The notes: generated from the sequence alone by a model not told the origin. Shown: positions 1-8,599, counted from the first letter of the stretch. The stretch is 64,000 bases of DNA from Haloarcula salinisoli (GCF_019599405.1 NZ_RKLQ01000002.1:124001-188000); one strand, 5' to 3'. Numbers and translations: made by a program.

Positions 1-236
1 CGCTGCTGGGCGACCTCGTCCCCGACGCCCAGATGGGCAGGGCCGTCGGGACGAACAACGTGCTGGGCGACCTCGGCGGGGGCTTTGGCCCCATCGTCAC
101 GCTCCCACTGGTCGACGCCGTCGGCTTCGACCCCATCTACGTCGCCTGTGCGGCCCTCCCGCTACTGGCCGGGCTGGTCCTGCTGGCCGGCGTGCGCCGG
201 GAGACGGGGCAGTTCGTGCCGCGAGTCGACTCCTGA
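1..236 (+). CDS. MFS transporter, C-terminal fragment (5' end outside window)
   Basis: An open frame enters from the left edge (codons in phase with base 3) and ends at the TGA at 234-236. The 78 visible residues contain a Gly-rich segment (LGDLGGGFGP) followed by two hydrophobic segments with a short basic link (GVRRETGQF). This looks like the last two membrane helices of a major facilitator superfamily permease. The substrate cannot be told from this piece. Residue composition and third-position GC match a genuine haloarchaeal gene. Confidence 0.6.
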   Translation, partial: LLGDLVPDAQMGRAVGTNNVLGDLGGGFGPIVTLPLVDAVGFDPIYVACAALPLLAGLVLLAGVRRETGQFVPRVDS

Positions 237-290
237 TATGGCTCGAACCTCGGCCCGACATTCATTTACGCTGACGGCTAACAGTGGAGT

Positions 291-920
291 ATGCGCGCCC
301 TCCGACACAGCCCGACGCTCGTGACCCTGGCGCTCATCCTGGCGGTGTTTGCCTGCCAGGAACTCGCCGGGCTCCTCGGCTGGCGGGGGCTGTTCGCGCT
401 GTCGAACCCCCTGCTCGCGCGGCCCTGGACGGTGGTGACGAGCGTCTACGCCCACGCGAGCGTCTCGCATCTGGTCGCCAACGCCCTCGCGCTGGCGCTT
501 GGCGGCCTGCTCGTCGAGCGGCTGACGACGAGCGCGCGCTTTCACGCCTTCTTCGTCGCCGTGGGCTCGCTCGCGGGCGTGACACAGGTGGCCCTCGTCG
601 GCGTCGTGGGTCCGCTCGTCTCCGGTATGCCCGCGCAGGTCGCCGTCCTCGGCGCGAGCGGGGCCATCCTCGGGCTGTACGGCTATCTGCTCGGGGCGAA
701 CCGGGTCACCGAGCTGCTCGTGGCCGGCATCGAGCTCGAACCGCGGTTCCAGCTCGCGCTCGGCGTCCTGCTTGCGGGGCTGATAACCGTGTTGACGGCC
801 AATCCCGGCGCGGCGCTCATCGCACATTTCACCGGGCTGTTGCTCGGATTCCTCGCCGGGCGAGCACACCTGCTGGCGCCGGGAGAGAACACGCAGGGAC
901 GCCAGCCGACCGTCGAGTAA
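291..920 (+). CDS. Rhomboid-family intramembrane serine protease
   Basis: A 209-residue polytopic membrane protein with about six hydrophobic segments. The rhomboid signature is visible: HLVAN at residues 60-64 (oxyanion His and Asn), catalytic Ser123 in GASGAI, and His179 in AHFTG near the last helix. Rhomboids cleave transmembrane substrates within the membrane, and the substrate here is unknown. The gene stands alone, downstream of an MFS gene, and is followed by a degenerate hairpin repeat. The ATG at 291 gives the expected short N-terminus before the first helix. Confidence 0.88.
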   Translation: MRALRHSPTLVTLALILAVFACQELAGLLGWRGLFALSNPLLARPWTVVTSVYAHASVSHLVANALALALGGLLVERLTTSARFHAFFVAVGSLAGVTQVALVGVVGPLVSGMPAQVAVLGASGAILGLYGYLLGANRVTELLVAGIELEPRFQLALGVLLAGLITVLTANPGAALIAHFTGLLLGFLAGRAHLLAPGENTQGRQPTVE

Positions 921-1045
921 AGCACCGCGGCTCCGCGGGTCACTTCGCGCTCGCGGTTACACCGCTCGCTTTGGAGGCGTTCGTTACACTCACGCCTCGC
1001 TCTCCCCGCGTCGCTTCGAGGAAACTCCCTGCGGTCGGTTCCTCG
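921..1045. repeat. Degenerate intergenic hairpin-rich repeat, copy 1
   Basis: This non-coding stretch between convergent genes belongs to a repeat family that recurs across the window. On the minus strand it contains the pieces 'CCTCGAAGCGA' and 'AGTGACCCGCGG', also seen at about 7.9, 18.7, 33.1 and 49.6 kb. It contains the short hairpin CCGCGG-CT-CCGCGG. No gene is visible in it. Confidence 0.6.
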
Positions 1046-1783
1046 CTAGCCGACAAAGATCCGCTCGTCGAGCCGCGTCGTCACCTCGTCGGCCAGCGTC
1101 TGGAGGTTGACGGTGTCCTCGCGGTTGTAGGAGACGAGCGTCTCGAGGGAGCCGTCCTGACCGCGCTCGTGTTCCCGCCAGAGTCGCACCGCGTCTTGCC
1201 CGGAGATGTCGGGTCGGTCGCGCTCGATGCCGATGTCCTGTTCGACCTGCTTGAGGCCGCCCGAGAGGCCGATTTTCTTGCAGGTGTACATGAGGTCCAG
1301 ATGCGGGCGCTGGAGGTCGACGTCGAAGTTCGCTTCGAGGAAGGGGACGTCGAAGCGCTTGCCGTTGAACGTCACGAGCAGGTCGGCGTCGGCGAAGGCC
1401 GCCCGGAGGTTGCCGGCGGTGAGGTCGTCACCCGCGACCAGCGTCTCGGTCTCGCCGGCCTGGTGCAGGGAGACCGTCGTCACCTGGTTGCGATGTTCGT
1501 CCAGTCCCGTCGTCTCGATGTCGAAGAAACACGCCTGCTCGTCGAAGGTCTCGTAGAGGCGCCACTGCTCGCTGCTGGGGAACTGCCGGTCGAAGTAGGC
1601 CACGTCAGCGGCGTCGAGATACTCACGGCCCTCGCGAATGAACTGGTCGATGCGGTCGCCCCGCTTGCCGCCGACGACGCTCGGTTCGAACTCGTCCCAG
1701 TGGGTAACACCCTGCTCCCAGATGGACTGCTCTGTCTGCTCGCCGACGCCGTCGACCCCGATGAAACTGTTCTCGACGCGCAC
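1046..1783 (-). CDS. Ribonuclease H-like / DEDD-family exonuclease (YprB type)
   Basis: A 245-residue protein with the motifs of the DnaQ/RNase H-like fold: FFDIETTGLD (Asp and Glu of motif I), VTFNGKRFDVPFL (motif II) and YNREDTVNL (motif III, Tyr-x3-Asp). This is the DEDDy pattern of predicted 3'-5' exonucleases such as YprB. A longer ATG frame exists to 1996, but its extra N-terminus is Arg/Ser-rich sequence from an intergenic repeat. A GTG at 1783 preceded by a TATA-like CTTTACATA at 1806-1814 fits a leaderless start, so I chose it. The substrate is unknown. Confidence 0.85.
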   Translation of the reverse strand: MRVENSFIGVDGVGEQTEQSIWEQGVTHWDEFEPSVVGGKRGDRIDQFIREGREYLDAADVAYFDRQFPSSEQWRLYETFDEQACFFDIETTGLDEHRNQVTTVSLHQAGETETLVAGDDLTAGNLRAAFADADLLVTFNGKRFDVPFLEANFDVDLQRPHLDLMYTCKKIGLSGGLKQVEQDIGIERDRPDISGQDAVRLWREHERGQDGSLETLVSYNREDTVNLQTLADEVTTRLDERIFVG

Positions 1784-1804
1784 GCTACCCGGTAGCGCGT
1801 GAGG

Positions 1805-1815
1805 GCTATGTAAAG
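1805..1815 (-). promoter_or_regulatory. TATA-like box for the exonuclease gene
   Basis: On the minus strand CTTTACATA lies about 27 bases before the GTG at 1783, the usual spacing of a haloarchaeal leaderless promoter. It is the main reason for preferring the GTG over the upstream ATG. Confidence 0.6.
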
Positions 1816-1990
1816 CTAGCGAGGGCGACCGGAGGGAGCCCTCGAATTGCGAGCGCGCAGGGAGCCGGAGAGCAGTAGCGAGGAATCGAGCGAAGCGAGA
1901 TTCCTCGAAGCGAACCGGCGACAGCGAGGCGCTCTGCGCCTCGATAGCGAGCGCAGGCGAAACCCCGAAGCCGACCCGGGACGCACTGGC
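1816..1990. repeat. Degenerate intergenic hairpin-rich repeat, copy 2
   Basis: A GA/GC-rich non-coding stretch containing 'CCTCGAAGCGAACCGGCG' and the hairpin GAGGCGC-TCT-GCGCCTC. The same pieces appear near 7.9 kb (loop GTA) and 49.6 kb (loop TTC), so the loop varies while the stem is kept. It translates to Arg/Ser-rich nonsense in several frames and produces long spurious ORFs. Confidence 0.65.
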
Positions 1991-1994
1991 GGCC

Positions 1995-2372
1995 ATGACG
2001 GACTATCTCGTCGCCACCGCGTCGGTCCACGTGACCGCCGCGGCGGCCGACTACTTGCAGGGTCGACTCGACCCGAGCGAAGACAGCGTCGTCGTGGTCG
2101 GGGTTCGAGAACCCGGGCGTCACGAACGGGACGCCGGCGACGCGGCCAACGTCGCCCGGTCGCGGCTGGCGGCGGCGATGCCCGAGACCGAGGTTCGGGA
2201 GGGCGACCCAACGGCAGCGCTCCTGGCGGCGATCGACGACCACGACCCCGACGTGGTGCTCGTCGGCGCCAACGCCGGGACCGAGGGCGCGTCGGGTGTG
2301 GGGTCGACGGCGGCGGCGCTGCTGGAGCGAAGCGACCGGCCCGTGGTCGTGGTTCCGCTGCCCGACCTCTAG
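1995..2372 (+). CDS. Universal stress protein (UspA family)
   Basis: A 125-residue single UspA domain. It starts with a beta strand (DYLVATASVHV) and ends with the family features DPDVVLVGANAG and a C-terminal block LLERSDRPVVVVPLP, which is how Usp domains normally close (nucleotide-binding loop then final strand). The N-terminal Asp-loop is atypical, so ATP binding is uncertain. No clear TATA box precedes the ATG, and the upstream DNA is a repeat. The gene converges on the ParA-like gene and overlaps its stop by 4 bases. Confidence 0.75.
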   Translation: MTDYLVATASVHVTAAAADYLQGRLDPSEDSVVVVGVREPGRHERDAGDAANVARSRLAAAMPETEVREGDPTAALLAAIDDHDPDVVLVGANAGTEGASGVGSTAAALLERSDRPVVVVPLPDL

Positions 2373-3094
2373 AGCCGGTCGAGCAACCTGGGTTCCTCGA
2401 AGTCCAGCCCAAGCTCCGTGTCGAACAGGCCCTCGACAGCGGCGGCGACGGCGGGCGCGAGCGCCGACTCGGGGTCGAGTGCGGTCGGCCCGACCGGGTC
2501 GCCCGCGGGGAGTTCGTGGTCGGCGTCCGCGACGGCGACGGCGTCGGGAGCGTCGGTGCGGGTGGCGAGGACGGCCTCGGCCGGGGCGTCGATGTCCCGC
2601 AGGCGGCCGCGCTGTCTTGGCAGCAGGTCGACGCCGCGCTGGGTCGCGGGCGCGACCAAGGCCCGCCGGTCGGCGGCCGTGAGCGCGGCGACGGCCTGGT
2701 TGGCCGCCACGGGCGGGACGTCCACCAGGACGTGGTCGAACCGGTCGGCGGCGTCGGCGACGACGGTCTCGAGAGTCCGGGCCGCGTCGGGCGCCTTCGC
2801 GCGGGCGATGCGCTCGAAGGGCGCGTGGGCCGGGCAGACGGCGACACGGCCTGGCACGTCGTAGTCGGCGTCGTACAGCGCCGCCTCGAAGGCACTCTCG
2901 CCGACGGCGACGGCGGTCATATCGTCCGATATCCGTCCGCTGACGTACGTCGCCAGTCCCTGCGTCCCGAAGGCGGCGTCGAGCACGGCGACCGAGCGGT
3001 CGGCCCGGGCGAGCGTCGCCGCCATCTCCACGGCCGTTCTGGTCGTCCCGGCGCCGCCGGCGACGCCGACCAGCGCGAGCGTCGATGTGGTCAT
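2369..3094 (-). CDS. ParA/MinD-like P-loop protein lacking the Walker A lysine
   Basis: A 241-residue SIMIBI-type ATPase homologue. The deviant Walker A region reads GVAGGAGTTRTA (residues 10-21). The glycines are kept, but both lysines of the KGGxGKT consensus are replaced (by Ala and Thr). A Walker A' -like AVLDAAFGTQGL and a Walker B-like FDHVLVDVPP are present. The C-terminal half is Ala-rich with an acidic tail. ParA/MinD proteins position DNA or proteins using ATP-dependent dimerisation. Without the lysine, hydrolysis is doubtful and a binding or regulatory role is possible. An 18-base palindrome overlaps its likely TATA box, suggesting regulation. Confidence 0.72.
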   Translation of the reverse strand: MTTSTLALVGVAGGAGTTRTAVEMAATLARADRSVAVLDAAFGTQGLATYVSGRISDDMTAVAVGESAFEAALYDADYDVPGRVAVCPAHAPFERIARAKAPDAARTLETVVADAADRFDHVLVDVPPVAANQAVAALTAADRRALVAPATQRGVDLLPRQRGRLRDIDAPAEAVLATRTDAPDAVAVADADHELPAGDPVGPTALDPESALAPAVAAAVEGLFDTELGLDFEEPRLLDRL

Positions 3095-3113
3095 ACTGTA
3101 CGTGAAGTTCGGC

Positions 3114-3131
3114 CTGAAATAAAAATTTCAG
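3114..3131. promoter_or_regulatory. Palindrome over the core promoter of the ParA-like gene
   Basis: CTGAAAT-AAAA-ATTTCAG is a perfect 7-base inverted repeat with a 4-base centre. It is centred about 27 bases before the ATG at 3094, exactly where the TATA box of a leaderless gene should be. A protein bound here would block TBP/TFB, so this is a candidate operator. Confidence 0.55.
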
Positions 3132-3173
3132 TACGCGGCGTGTGGATATCAGGTAGCTGGGAGCATAGGTGAG

Positions 3174-3187
3174 ATACTTTATAGTAT
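3174..3187. promoter_or_regulatory. AT-rich palindrome between the ParA-like gene and the HIT gene
   Basis: ATACT-TTAT-AGTAT is a perfect 14-base inverted repeat in the 142-base gap 3095-3236. It contains a TATA-like core readable on either strand. It could be an alternative promoter for the ParA-like gene (minus strand) or a protein site. Confidence 0.35.
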
Positions 3188-3236
3188 AGCTCGAAAACGC
3201 ACGCTCGAGAGTCGTCGACGCCGCGCTGGTCGTCCA

Positions 3237-3653
3237 CTAGTCGCTGATCTTCGCCGCGATGTCGTCCAGTTCGTCGTCGGAGAGGTCCGGCCGCTCGCTG
3301 ACCAGCGCGTGGATGGTGCGACCGCCATCGTCTTCGAATCGGGGGACGATGTGGCCGTGGACGTGTGGGACTTCCTGGCCGGCGGCCTCGCCGTTGTTGA
3401 ACGCCACCGTACTCGCGGGCGCGTCGACGGCGTCCTCGACGGCCGGCGTCAGGCGATGCAGCGCCGCCATGACCTCGCTCCCGAGGTCCTCGGGGAGGTC
3501 GTTCAGCGTCTCGTGGTGGTCTTTCGGAATGACGAGTGTGTGGCCCGGCGCGAGCGGGTTCGCGTCCAGAAAGGCCAGCACGTCGTCGTCCTCGTAGACG
3601 GTGCGGCTGGGGATGTCGCCGGCGACGATCTGACAGAAGATACAGTCGTCCAT
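3237..3653 (-). CDS. HIT-family nucleotide hydrolase
   Basis: A 138-residue histidine-triad protein. The triad HVHGHIVPRF places His97, His99 and His101 in the active site, and the N-terminal CIFC (Cys4, Cys7) is the zinc-binding pair common in HIT enzymes. HIT proteins hydrolyse nucleotide phosphoramidates or related adenylates. A start nine codons upstream exists. MDDCIFCQIV at 3653 is preferred because it matches family N-termini and has a TATA-like CTTTCATG about 27 bases upstream. The gene is single. Confidence 0.9.
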   Translation of the reverse strand: MDDCIFCQIVAGDIPSRTVYEDDDVLAFLDANPLAPGHTLVIPKDHHETLNDLPEDLGSEVMAALHRLTPAVEDAVDAPASTVAFNNGEAAGQEVPHVHGHIVPRFEDDGGRTIHALVSERPDLSDDELDDIAAKISD

Positions 3654-3747
3654 GGTCGCCGGTGTGTCCGGCGCGTGCATGAAAGTTTCTCCGGCGGGCA
3701 GGTGGCCGGCAGTACATTCAACACAGTAAGTGCCGTTAGCTGCTCAC

Positions 3748-3900
3748 GTGCGTGATTACACAGAGTCCGTCGAACAGGCCATGTCACACGCCATCGCCGT
3801 CGCTTCGGGCCGGGAGAACGATGGGTTCGACTACGAGGACTGGCAACCACACGCGGTCGACCCGCGCACGGACCGCATGGACTGTGACGAGCGAACATAG
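3748..3900 (+). CDS. Small acidic protein, 50 residues (GTG start)
   Basis: An open frame from GTG 3748 to TAG 3898-3900 encodes a protein-like, acidic sequence (RDYTESVEQAMSHAIA at the start, then FDYEDWQPHAVDPRTDRM). Codon choice is GC-ending and composition fits haloarchaeal genes. A longer GTG start at 3730 is possible. The 5' flank (3715-3725) is weakly AT-rich. It is divergent from the HIT gene. The family is not recognised. It could be a C-terminal remnant, but nothing coding-like precedes it. Confidence 0.5.
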   Translation: MRDYTESVEQAMSHAIAVASGRENDGFDYEDWQPHAVDPRTDRMDCDERT

Positions 3901-3914
3901 CGGTCGGCCTGCGA

Positions 3915-4061
3915 CTACCTGTCCGTCGCCCGCTCGACAGTCTCCCGAATCGCGGCGACGTATTGCTCGGGGCTGTACCAGAGTCGCGACAGCCACACCG
4001 CCCGGTAACCGGCCGGTGGGCAGCGGAGCCACGCGACAGCGTGGGACGAGCCAGCCCACAC
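3915..4061 (-). CDS. Possible small ORF or remnant downstream of the lipoprotein gene
   Basis: The minus strand carries an open frame ending at 3915, with GTG 4061 as a possible start. The 48 residues are protein-like towards the end (YRAVWLSRLWYSPEQYVAAI). The frame is the same as that of the lipoprotein gene upstream, separated from it by the TAG at 4083-4085. It may be an independent small gene, a decayed tail or chance. No promoter is visible. Confidence 0.25.
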   Translation of the reverse strand: MWAGSSHAVAWLRCPPAGYRAVWLSRLWYSPEQYVAAIRETVERATDR

Positions 4062-4082
4062 GCCGGCGACCGCGACACCGTG

Positions 4083-4730
4083 CTACTGGCAGTAGGCGGC
4101 GTCGGACTCGGAGCCCACGCTACTCCGACAGCTAAGTTGTAATTCGTACCGGTCGACCTCGCTCGCGCTGGTTTTGAGATTTACGAAGGGAACGAACGTC
4201 AGTTGTTCACCGGGCCCGATAGTGGTAGGCTTGTCCCCGAAGCTCGTCCCGGTATAGGTTTCGCTTACGTCGTTGCCATCGACGTCGTAGGGGACGATAC
4301 TGTAGAAGTATCTATCCAGATCGGTTTCCTGCTCGCCGTCGTTTTCCATCGTAAGCGCCACCCCGAAGGCGTCGTCGTTGCCGAAGTAGTCGAGGTCGGG
4401 CTCGTGGTCGACGATTGTCAGCTCCTCGACGCTGCTCGACGCGGTCCCCGTCGCCGGCGACGACGACGTGTCGTCCTCGGTCGGCGTCTCGCCATCTTCG
4501 GTCGACATCGCACCATCCTCGGTCGGCGTCGAATCCTCGGTCGACATCGCACCATCCCCGGTCGATGTCTCTCCGTCCTCGGTTACCGCTGAATCCTCGT
4601 CGCCGTCGTCTGTGCCAGCGCCGTCGTCGCTGCTACACCCGGCTACCAGGGCGATAGAGGTGGTGCCGGTCGCAGCGAGTACGCCGCGCCTGGAAAGCGT
4701 CGCCTCTCGGTCGCTGTTGTTCTCGCGCAT
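4083..4730 (-). CDS. Tat-exported lipoprotein with Thr/Glu/Asp-rich linker
   Basis: 215 residues. The N-terminus has a twin-arginine signal (LSRRGVLAATG) and lipobox LVAGC (Cys32 as lipidation site), so the protein is probably anchored outside the membrane. Residues 35-95 form a low-complexity linker made of imperfect repeats of the type STEDGAM/TPTEDG. The rest (VEELTIVDHEPDLDYFG onward) looks like a single beta-sandwich domain of the FxLYD/immunoglobulin-like kind. Function unknown. A TATA-like element (ATAAACTATAGG on the minus strand, 4752-4765) precedes it. Confidence 0.75.
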   Translation of the reverse strand: MRENNSDREATLSRRGVLAATGTTSIALVAGCSSDDGAGTDDGDEDSAVTEDGETSTGDGAMSTEDSTPTEDGAMSTEDGETPTEDDTSSSPATGTASSSVEELTIVDHEPDLDYFGNDDAFGVALTMENDGEQETDLDRYFYSIVPYDVDGNDVSETYTGTSFGDKPTTIGPGEQLTFVPFVNLKTSASEVDRYELQLSCRSSVGSESDAAYCQ

Positions 4731-4923
4731 GAAACAGCCTGGTAAGCCGTGTACCTATAGTTTATCCCCTCTAAACTGCAGTTGTAGTTACCCTCTGTAG
4801 GGAGAAACAAGGTCCGTCGTCGGCCTGCTGGCGCCGGCGCTACAGGGGTCCGGGTTGTCACCGAGTCGAGAAGGTGTAGTCCTGTGTCGGGCGTCGCTCG
4901 CGGGTTCGAAGCGCCCGTTCACC

Positions 4924-6255
4924 CTACTCGTCGGCCAGATGGCCGGGGTTCCACTCGCCGTCGAACTCCCGGTGGGTGAAGGGCAGTGCGTCCTCGCCGG
5001 CGTAGCTGGCGACCAGCTGGCCGTCGCCCTCCAGATAGTACTTGTAGGTCGTCAGGCCTTCCAGCCCGACCGGGCCGCGGGCGTGAATCTTGCCCGTGGA
5101 GATGCCGACCTCGGCACCGAGACCGTAGCGGTAGCCGTCGGCGAAGCGGGTCGAGGCGTTGTGGAAGACACTGGCGGCGTCGATACCGGTCATGAACGTC
5201 TCGGCCGTGTCGGCGTCCTCAGTGACGATGGATTCGGTGTGCTTGGAACCGTTCTCGTTGATGTGAGAAACGGCGTCGTAGACGTCCTCGACGACCTTGA
5301 TGGCGAGTTCGAGGTCGCCGTACTCGGCCCGCCAGTCGTCGTCGGTGACGGGGTCGACGTCGACGATGTCACGGGTGGCGGCGTCGCCCCGGAGCGTGAC
5401 GCCTTCCTCGCGGTAGCGGGAAACGGCGTCCGGGAGGAACTCTTCGGCCACGGACTCGTTGACGAGCAGCGTCTCGACGGCGTTGCAGACGGCGGGGTAC
5501 TGGACCTTCGCGTCCAGCGCGATATCCTCGGCCATCTCGAGGTCGGCCGCCTCGTCGACGTAGACGTGACAGACGCCCTCGGTGTGGCCAAGCACCGGAA
5601 TCTGGGTGTTCGCTTCGATGTAGGAGACGAATTCGGAGGAGCCACGGGGCATCACGAGGTCCACGAGGTCGTCCATCGAAAGCAGCCGGTCGACCTCCTC
5701 GTGGGCCTCGATGAGGGTGGCCCACCCCTCGGGCAGGTCGGCGGTCGCTTCCAGAATCGTCTCGTACAGCACCCGGTTGGACTCGCTGGCCTCGCTGCCG
5801 CCCTTCAGGATGACGGCGTTGCCCGACTTCAGCGCGAGTGCAGCAATCTGGACCAGCGCGTCGGGTCGGGACTCGAAGATGGTGCCGACGACGCCGATAG
5901 GGACCGAGAGCTTGTACAGCTCGAGGTCCTCGTCGAGTTCGCGCGCCGCGAGTGTCTCCCCGAGCGGGTCCGCCTGCTCGGCGACGGACTCGACCATCCC
6001 GGCGATGCTCTCGAGTTTGCCCTCGTCGAGTTTGAGCCGGTCGACCAAGGCCTGCGTGTACTCGCCCTCGGCGAGCATCCGTTCGGCCTCCTCGACGTCC
6101 GTCTCGTTGGCCGCGAGGATAGCCTCGCTGTTCTCGCGGATGGCGTCGGCGATGTCGGCGAGCGCGGCGTTTCGACGTGCCTCGTCGACGTTCGCGAGGC
6201 GCAAGGCTGCGCGGTTGGCCTGTGTCACCTGATCGTGCGTGTCTGTCTCAGTCAT
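4924..6255 (-). CDS. proA: Glutamate-5-semialdehyde dehydrogenase (gamma-glutamyl phosphate reductase)
   Basis: 443 residues, normal length for ProA. It reduces gamma-glutamyl phosphate to glutamate semialdehyde with NADPH, the second step of proline synthesis. Aldehyde-dehydrogenase features are visible: [16 protein letters not shown], the nucleotide-binding [14 protein letters not shown] and the catalytic cysteine region [15 protein letters not shown]. It is the last gene of proC-proB-proA and overlaps proB by 8 bases, which indicates translational coupling. Confidence 0.96.
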   Translation of the reverse strand: MTETDTHDQVTQANRAALRLANVDEARRNAALADIADAIRENSEAILAANETDVEEAERMLAEGEYTQALVDRLKLDEGKLESIAGMVESVAEQADPLGETLAARELDEDLELYKLSVPIGVVGTIFESRPDALVQIAALALKSGNAVILKGGSEASESNRVLYETILEATADLPEGWATLIEAHEEVDRLLSMDDLVDLVMPRGSSEFVSYIEANTQIPVLGHTEGVCHVYVDEAADLEMAEDIALDAKVQYPAVCNAVETLLVNESVAEEFLPDAVSRYREEGVTLRGDAATRDIVDVDPVTDDDWRAEYGDLELAIKVVEDVYDAVSHINENGSKHTESIVTEDADTAETFMTGIDAASVFHNASTRFADGYRYGLGAEVGISTGKIHARGPVGLEGLTTYKYYLEGDGQLVASYAGEDALPFTHREFDGEWNPGHLADE

Positions 6256-7087
6256 CTAGTCCACCGTTGATAGGGACGAATATTGTGCCCACCGATTCCG
6301 CGTCGGCAACCTTCCGGAGCACGTCCGGTTCGGCCGACCCCGCGATTATCGCAGGGATGCCGTGTTCGGCCGCGTCGCGGGCGCCCCGGACCTTGGTCTG
6401 GATGCCGCCGAAGCCGCCAGTCGAGCTGGCGGTGACCATCTCCTCGACGTCGGCGTAGTTGCGGCCGACGGCCTCGAGGCGCTCGGCGTCGGGGTCCTCC
6501 TTGGGGTTGCCGGTGTAGACGCCGTCGACGTCGGTGAGTGTCACCAGCAGGTCGACTTCGACGCCGATGGCGATAGAGGCCGATATCATGTCGTTGTCGC
6601 CGATACGGAGCTCTTCCGTAGCGATAGCGTCGTTCTCGTTGATGATGGGGACGATACCCCAGGAAAGCAGCGTCTCGACGGTGTTGCGGAAGTTGGTGAA
6701 CCGCTCGGGGTTGTCCAGGTCGTGTTCGGTGATGAGTATCTGGGCGACTTTCCGGTCGTAGCGCTCGAAGCTCTCGGTGTAGCGACGCATCAGGTGGCTC
6801 TGGCCGACCGTCGAGAGGGCCTGGGACTCCTCGACAGTCTCGCGGTCGCTGCCGTTGCCGACCCGGCCGATTCCGGCCCCCACGGCGCCCGAAGAGACCA
6901 GCAGGACCTCCTTGCCCCGCGAGAGGAGGTCCTCGATGTCGTCGACCAGCTTGTCCAGCTTGTCGTCGTCCAGATTCGAGTCCTCGTCCGTCAGGGAGTT
7001 CGTCCCGGCCTTGACGATGACGCGGTCGGCCTCGGCCGCGAGCTGTCGGGTGGTCGACAGCGTCTCCGTATCGACGGCCTCACTCAT
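6248..7087 (-). CDS. proB: Glutamate 5-kinase
   Basis: 279 residues of the amino-acid kinase fold: [14 protein letters not shown] at the start, [14 protein letters not shown] (phosphate loop), [15 protein letters not shown], and GTGGFGG-like [15 protein letters not shown]. It phosphorylates glutamate, the committed step to proline. It lacks the C-terminal PUA domain found in E. coli ProB, as in many short ProB proteins. It overlaps proC by 8 bases upstream and proA by 8 bases downstream. Confidence 0.95.
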   Translation of the reverse strand: MSEAVDTETLSTTRQLAAEADRVIVKAGTNSLTDEDSNLDDDKLDKLVDDIEDLLSRGKEVLLVSSGAVGAGIGRVGNGSDRETVEESQALSTVGQSHLMRRYTESFERYDRKVAQILITEHDLDNPERFTNFRNTVETLLSWGIVPIINENDAIATEELRIGDNDMISASIAIGVEVDLLVTLTDVDGVYTGNPKEDPDAERLEAVGRNYADVEEMVTASSTGGFGGIQTKVRGARDAAEHGIPAIIAGSAEPDVLRKVADAESVGTIFVPINGGLDD

Positions 7088-7853
7088 CGTCGAAGTCGGC
7101 CGACAGCTCCTTCGACCGGCGTTCGGCGGCGGCGACGGCGTCCGTCATGGCCTGGTCGGCGCCGCTGTCCCACAGTACCTCCATCCCTTCGATGGTGGTC
7201 CCGTTGGGCGAGCAGACGGCGTCGATGAGCTCGTCGGCCGAGCGGTCGTCCTGTAGCACGGTCTCGGCGGCGCCCTTGAACGTCTGGGCGGCCAGGGTCT
7301 GGGCTTCCTCGTGGTCGAGCCCGCCCGCGACGCCGGCCTCGGTCATGGCCTTGATGAAATAGAAGACGAAGGCCGGACCGCTACCGTTGACCGCGGTGGC
7401 GATATCCATCTGGGACTCCTCGATTTCGGCGAACTCGCCGACGTCGTCGAGCAAAACGCGGACCTCGTCGGTGAGGTCGCCAGTCGCGGCGGCGGCCATG
7501 TCCCGCGTCTCGGCGGCGAGGTTCGGCATGATGCGGACGACGCGGGCGTCGGTGCGGGCCTCGACGAACGCCGTGGGGACGCCGGCGGCAATCGTGACGA
7601 GCGTCTGGTCGGCCGAGAGGTCGAGTTCACCGAGGACGGCCTCGACGATGTCCGGTTTGACCGCGACGAAGACCACGTCGGCCTCGCCCGCCCGCGAGAT
7701 GTCGTCGGTCGTCTCGTCGGCGTAGTCGGCGACCGCGGCGAGTGCGTCCGGGTCCAGGTCACACGCGACGATAGTGTGCCCCCCGGCTTTCGAGAGCCCG
7801 GTGACCAGCGCACTGCCCATGTTTCCACAACCGATGACGCTCGTGTGTACCAT
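7080..7853 (-). CDS. proC: Pyrroline-5-carboxylate reductase
   Basis: 257 residues. An N-terminal Rossmann motif ([16 protein letters not shown]) binds NAD(P)H. The C-terminal domain contains the P5CR signature around [17 protein letters not shown] and [12 protein letters not shown]. It reduces pyrroline-5-carboxylate to proline. It is the first gene of a three-gene proline operon, and all junctions overlap by 8 bases, so the three proteins are made from one transcript. An AT-rich element (minus strand AGTTACTTTC, about 7882-7891) is the likely promoter. Confidence 0.95.
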   Translation of the reverse strand: MVHTSVIGCGNMGSALVTGLSKAGGHTIVACDLDPDALAAVADYADETTDDISRAGEADVVFVAVKPDIVEAVLGELDLSADQTLVTIAAGVPTAFVEARTDARVVRIMPNLAAETRDMAAAATGDLTDEVRVLLDDVGEFAEIEESQMDIATAVNGSGPAFVFYFIKAMTEAGVAGGLDHEEAQTLAAQTFKGAAETVLQDDRSADELIDAVCSPNGTTIEGMEVLWDSGADQAMTDAVAAAERRSKELSADFDDE

Positions 7854-7899
7854 TAGTAGTAGTCAAATACAGGAACGACAGAAAGTAACTACGTTTTTC

Positions 7900-8150
7900 G
7901 TCGGCGAGGGCGAGGCGCGTAGCGCCTCGAAGCGAACCGGCGAACGTAGCGAGGCCGACCGGCGGGAGCTTCCTCGAATCGCGAGCGGGCCAGCGGCCCG
8001 CGAGCAGTGAGCCGGAGAGCAGGAGCGAGGGCGAGGCCGACCGGCGGGAGGCCTCGAAAACGATGGGGCGACCGCAGTGACCCGCAGCACAGCGGCGCGG
8101 GCGAGGCCCGGGGCGCCTCGAAGCGAACCGGTTCCGCCGGCGGCACGTCC
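7900..8150. repeat. Degenerate intergenic hairpin-rich repeat, copy 3
   Basis: This fills most of the 300-base gap 7854-8154. It contains two tandem-like occurrences of 'CCTCGAAGCGAACCGG', the hairpin GAGGCGC-GTA-GCGCCTC, a GGGCC-AGC-GGCCC hairpin and repeated 'GCGAGGCCGACCGGCGGGAG'. Apart from the proC promoter at its left edge I see no gene in it. Confidence 0.65.
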
Positions 8151-8154
8151 CGCC

Positions 8155-8523
8155 TTATCGCCCGTTCCAGGCTTCCAGTGCCTCGACGACCGGCATCTCG
8201 AGCCACTCCTCGCCCTCCAGTGGCAGCTCACCCGCCGAGACCAGCCGGCGCTGTGGGTCGTAGCGGACGAGTCCGGCGGCCGCAAGCGCCGGGATGTCCG
8301 CGTGGTGGAGCCGGATCTTGTTGCGGTCGCGTTCGCTCGTAGTCACGGCCGTCTCCGGTTTCTCCGCTTCGGCCGCGGCCAGTTCCGTCGCGAGCCGGCC
8401 GATGGGGACGGCCTCGTCGGCGCCGCTGGCGCGTGCGAGCACGAGGCGACGGCGGTAGCTGCCGAGAATGTCGAACGCGTCGCCGAGGTCGCGGTTGGTC
8501 GTCGTAGTCTGTGATATCGTCAT
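8155..8523 (-). CDS. Small winged-HTH protein of the haloarchaeal DUF7344 type
   Basis: 122 residues. The sequence DAFDILGSYRRRLVLA followed by an acidic helix and KIRLHHADIPALAAAGLVRYD is the layout of small haloarchaeal winged-helix proteins (I believe DUF7344). The second part resembles the recognition helix and wing of ArsR-like regulators. A TTG one codon upstream is also open. ATG 8523 is preferred, with a TATA-like CAATTCATA (minus strand) about 27 bases upstream. It lies 77 bases downstream of nothing co-directional, so it is probably a single gene. The target is unknown. Confidence 0.65.
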   Translation of the reverse strand: MTISQTTTTNRDLGDAFDILGSYRRRLVLARASGADEAVPIGRLATELAAAEAEKPETAVTTSERDRNKIRLHHADIPALAAAGLVRYDPQRRLVSAGELPLEGEEWLEMPVVEALEAWNGR

Positions 8524-8599
8524 CAACAGAGACCAGACCGGTCACGGGTATGAATTGTCTACCGGAAGAATGCGGTATCTGAACTGTCAGGGTCGGTAG

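Noticed and set aside
3784-4059. 91-codon minus-strand frame opposite the small ORF at 3748-3900
   Set aside because: Basic and Val/Arg-rich composition without domain. The plus-strand ORF has better acidic, coding-like character.
4855-6270. Long plus-strand frame opposite proA
   Set aside because: It mirrors proA codons, has no recognisable domain, and the proline operon overlaps argue for the minus strand.
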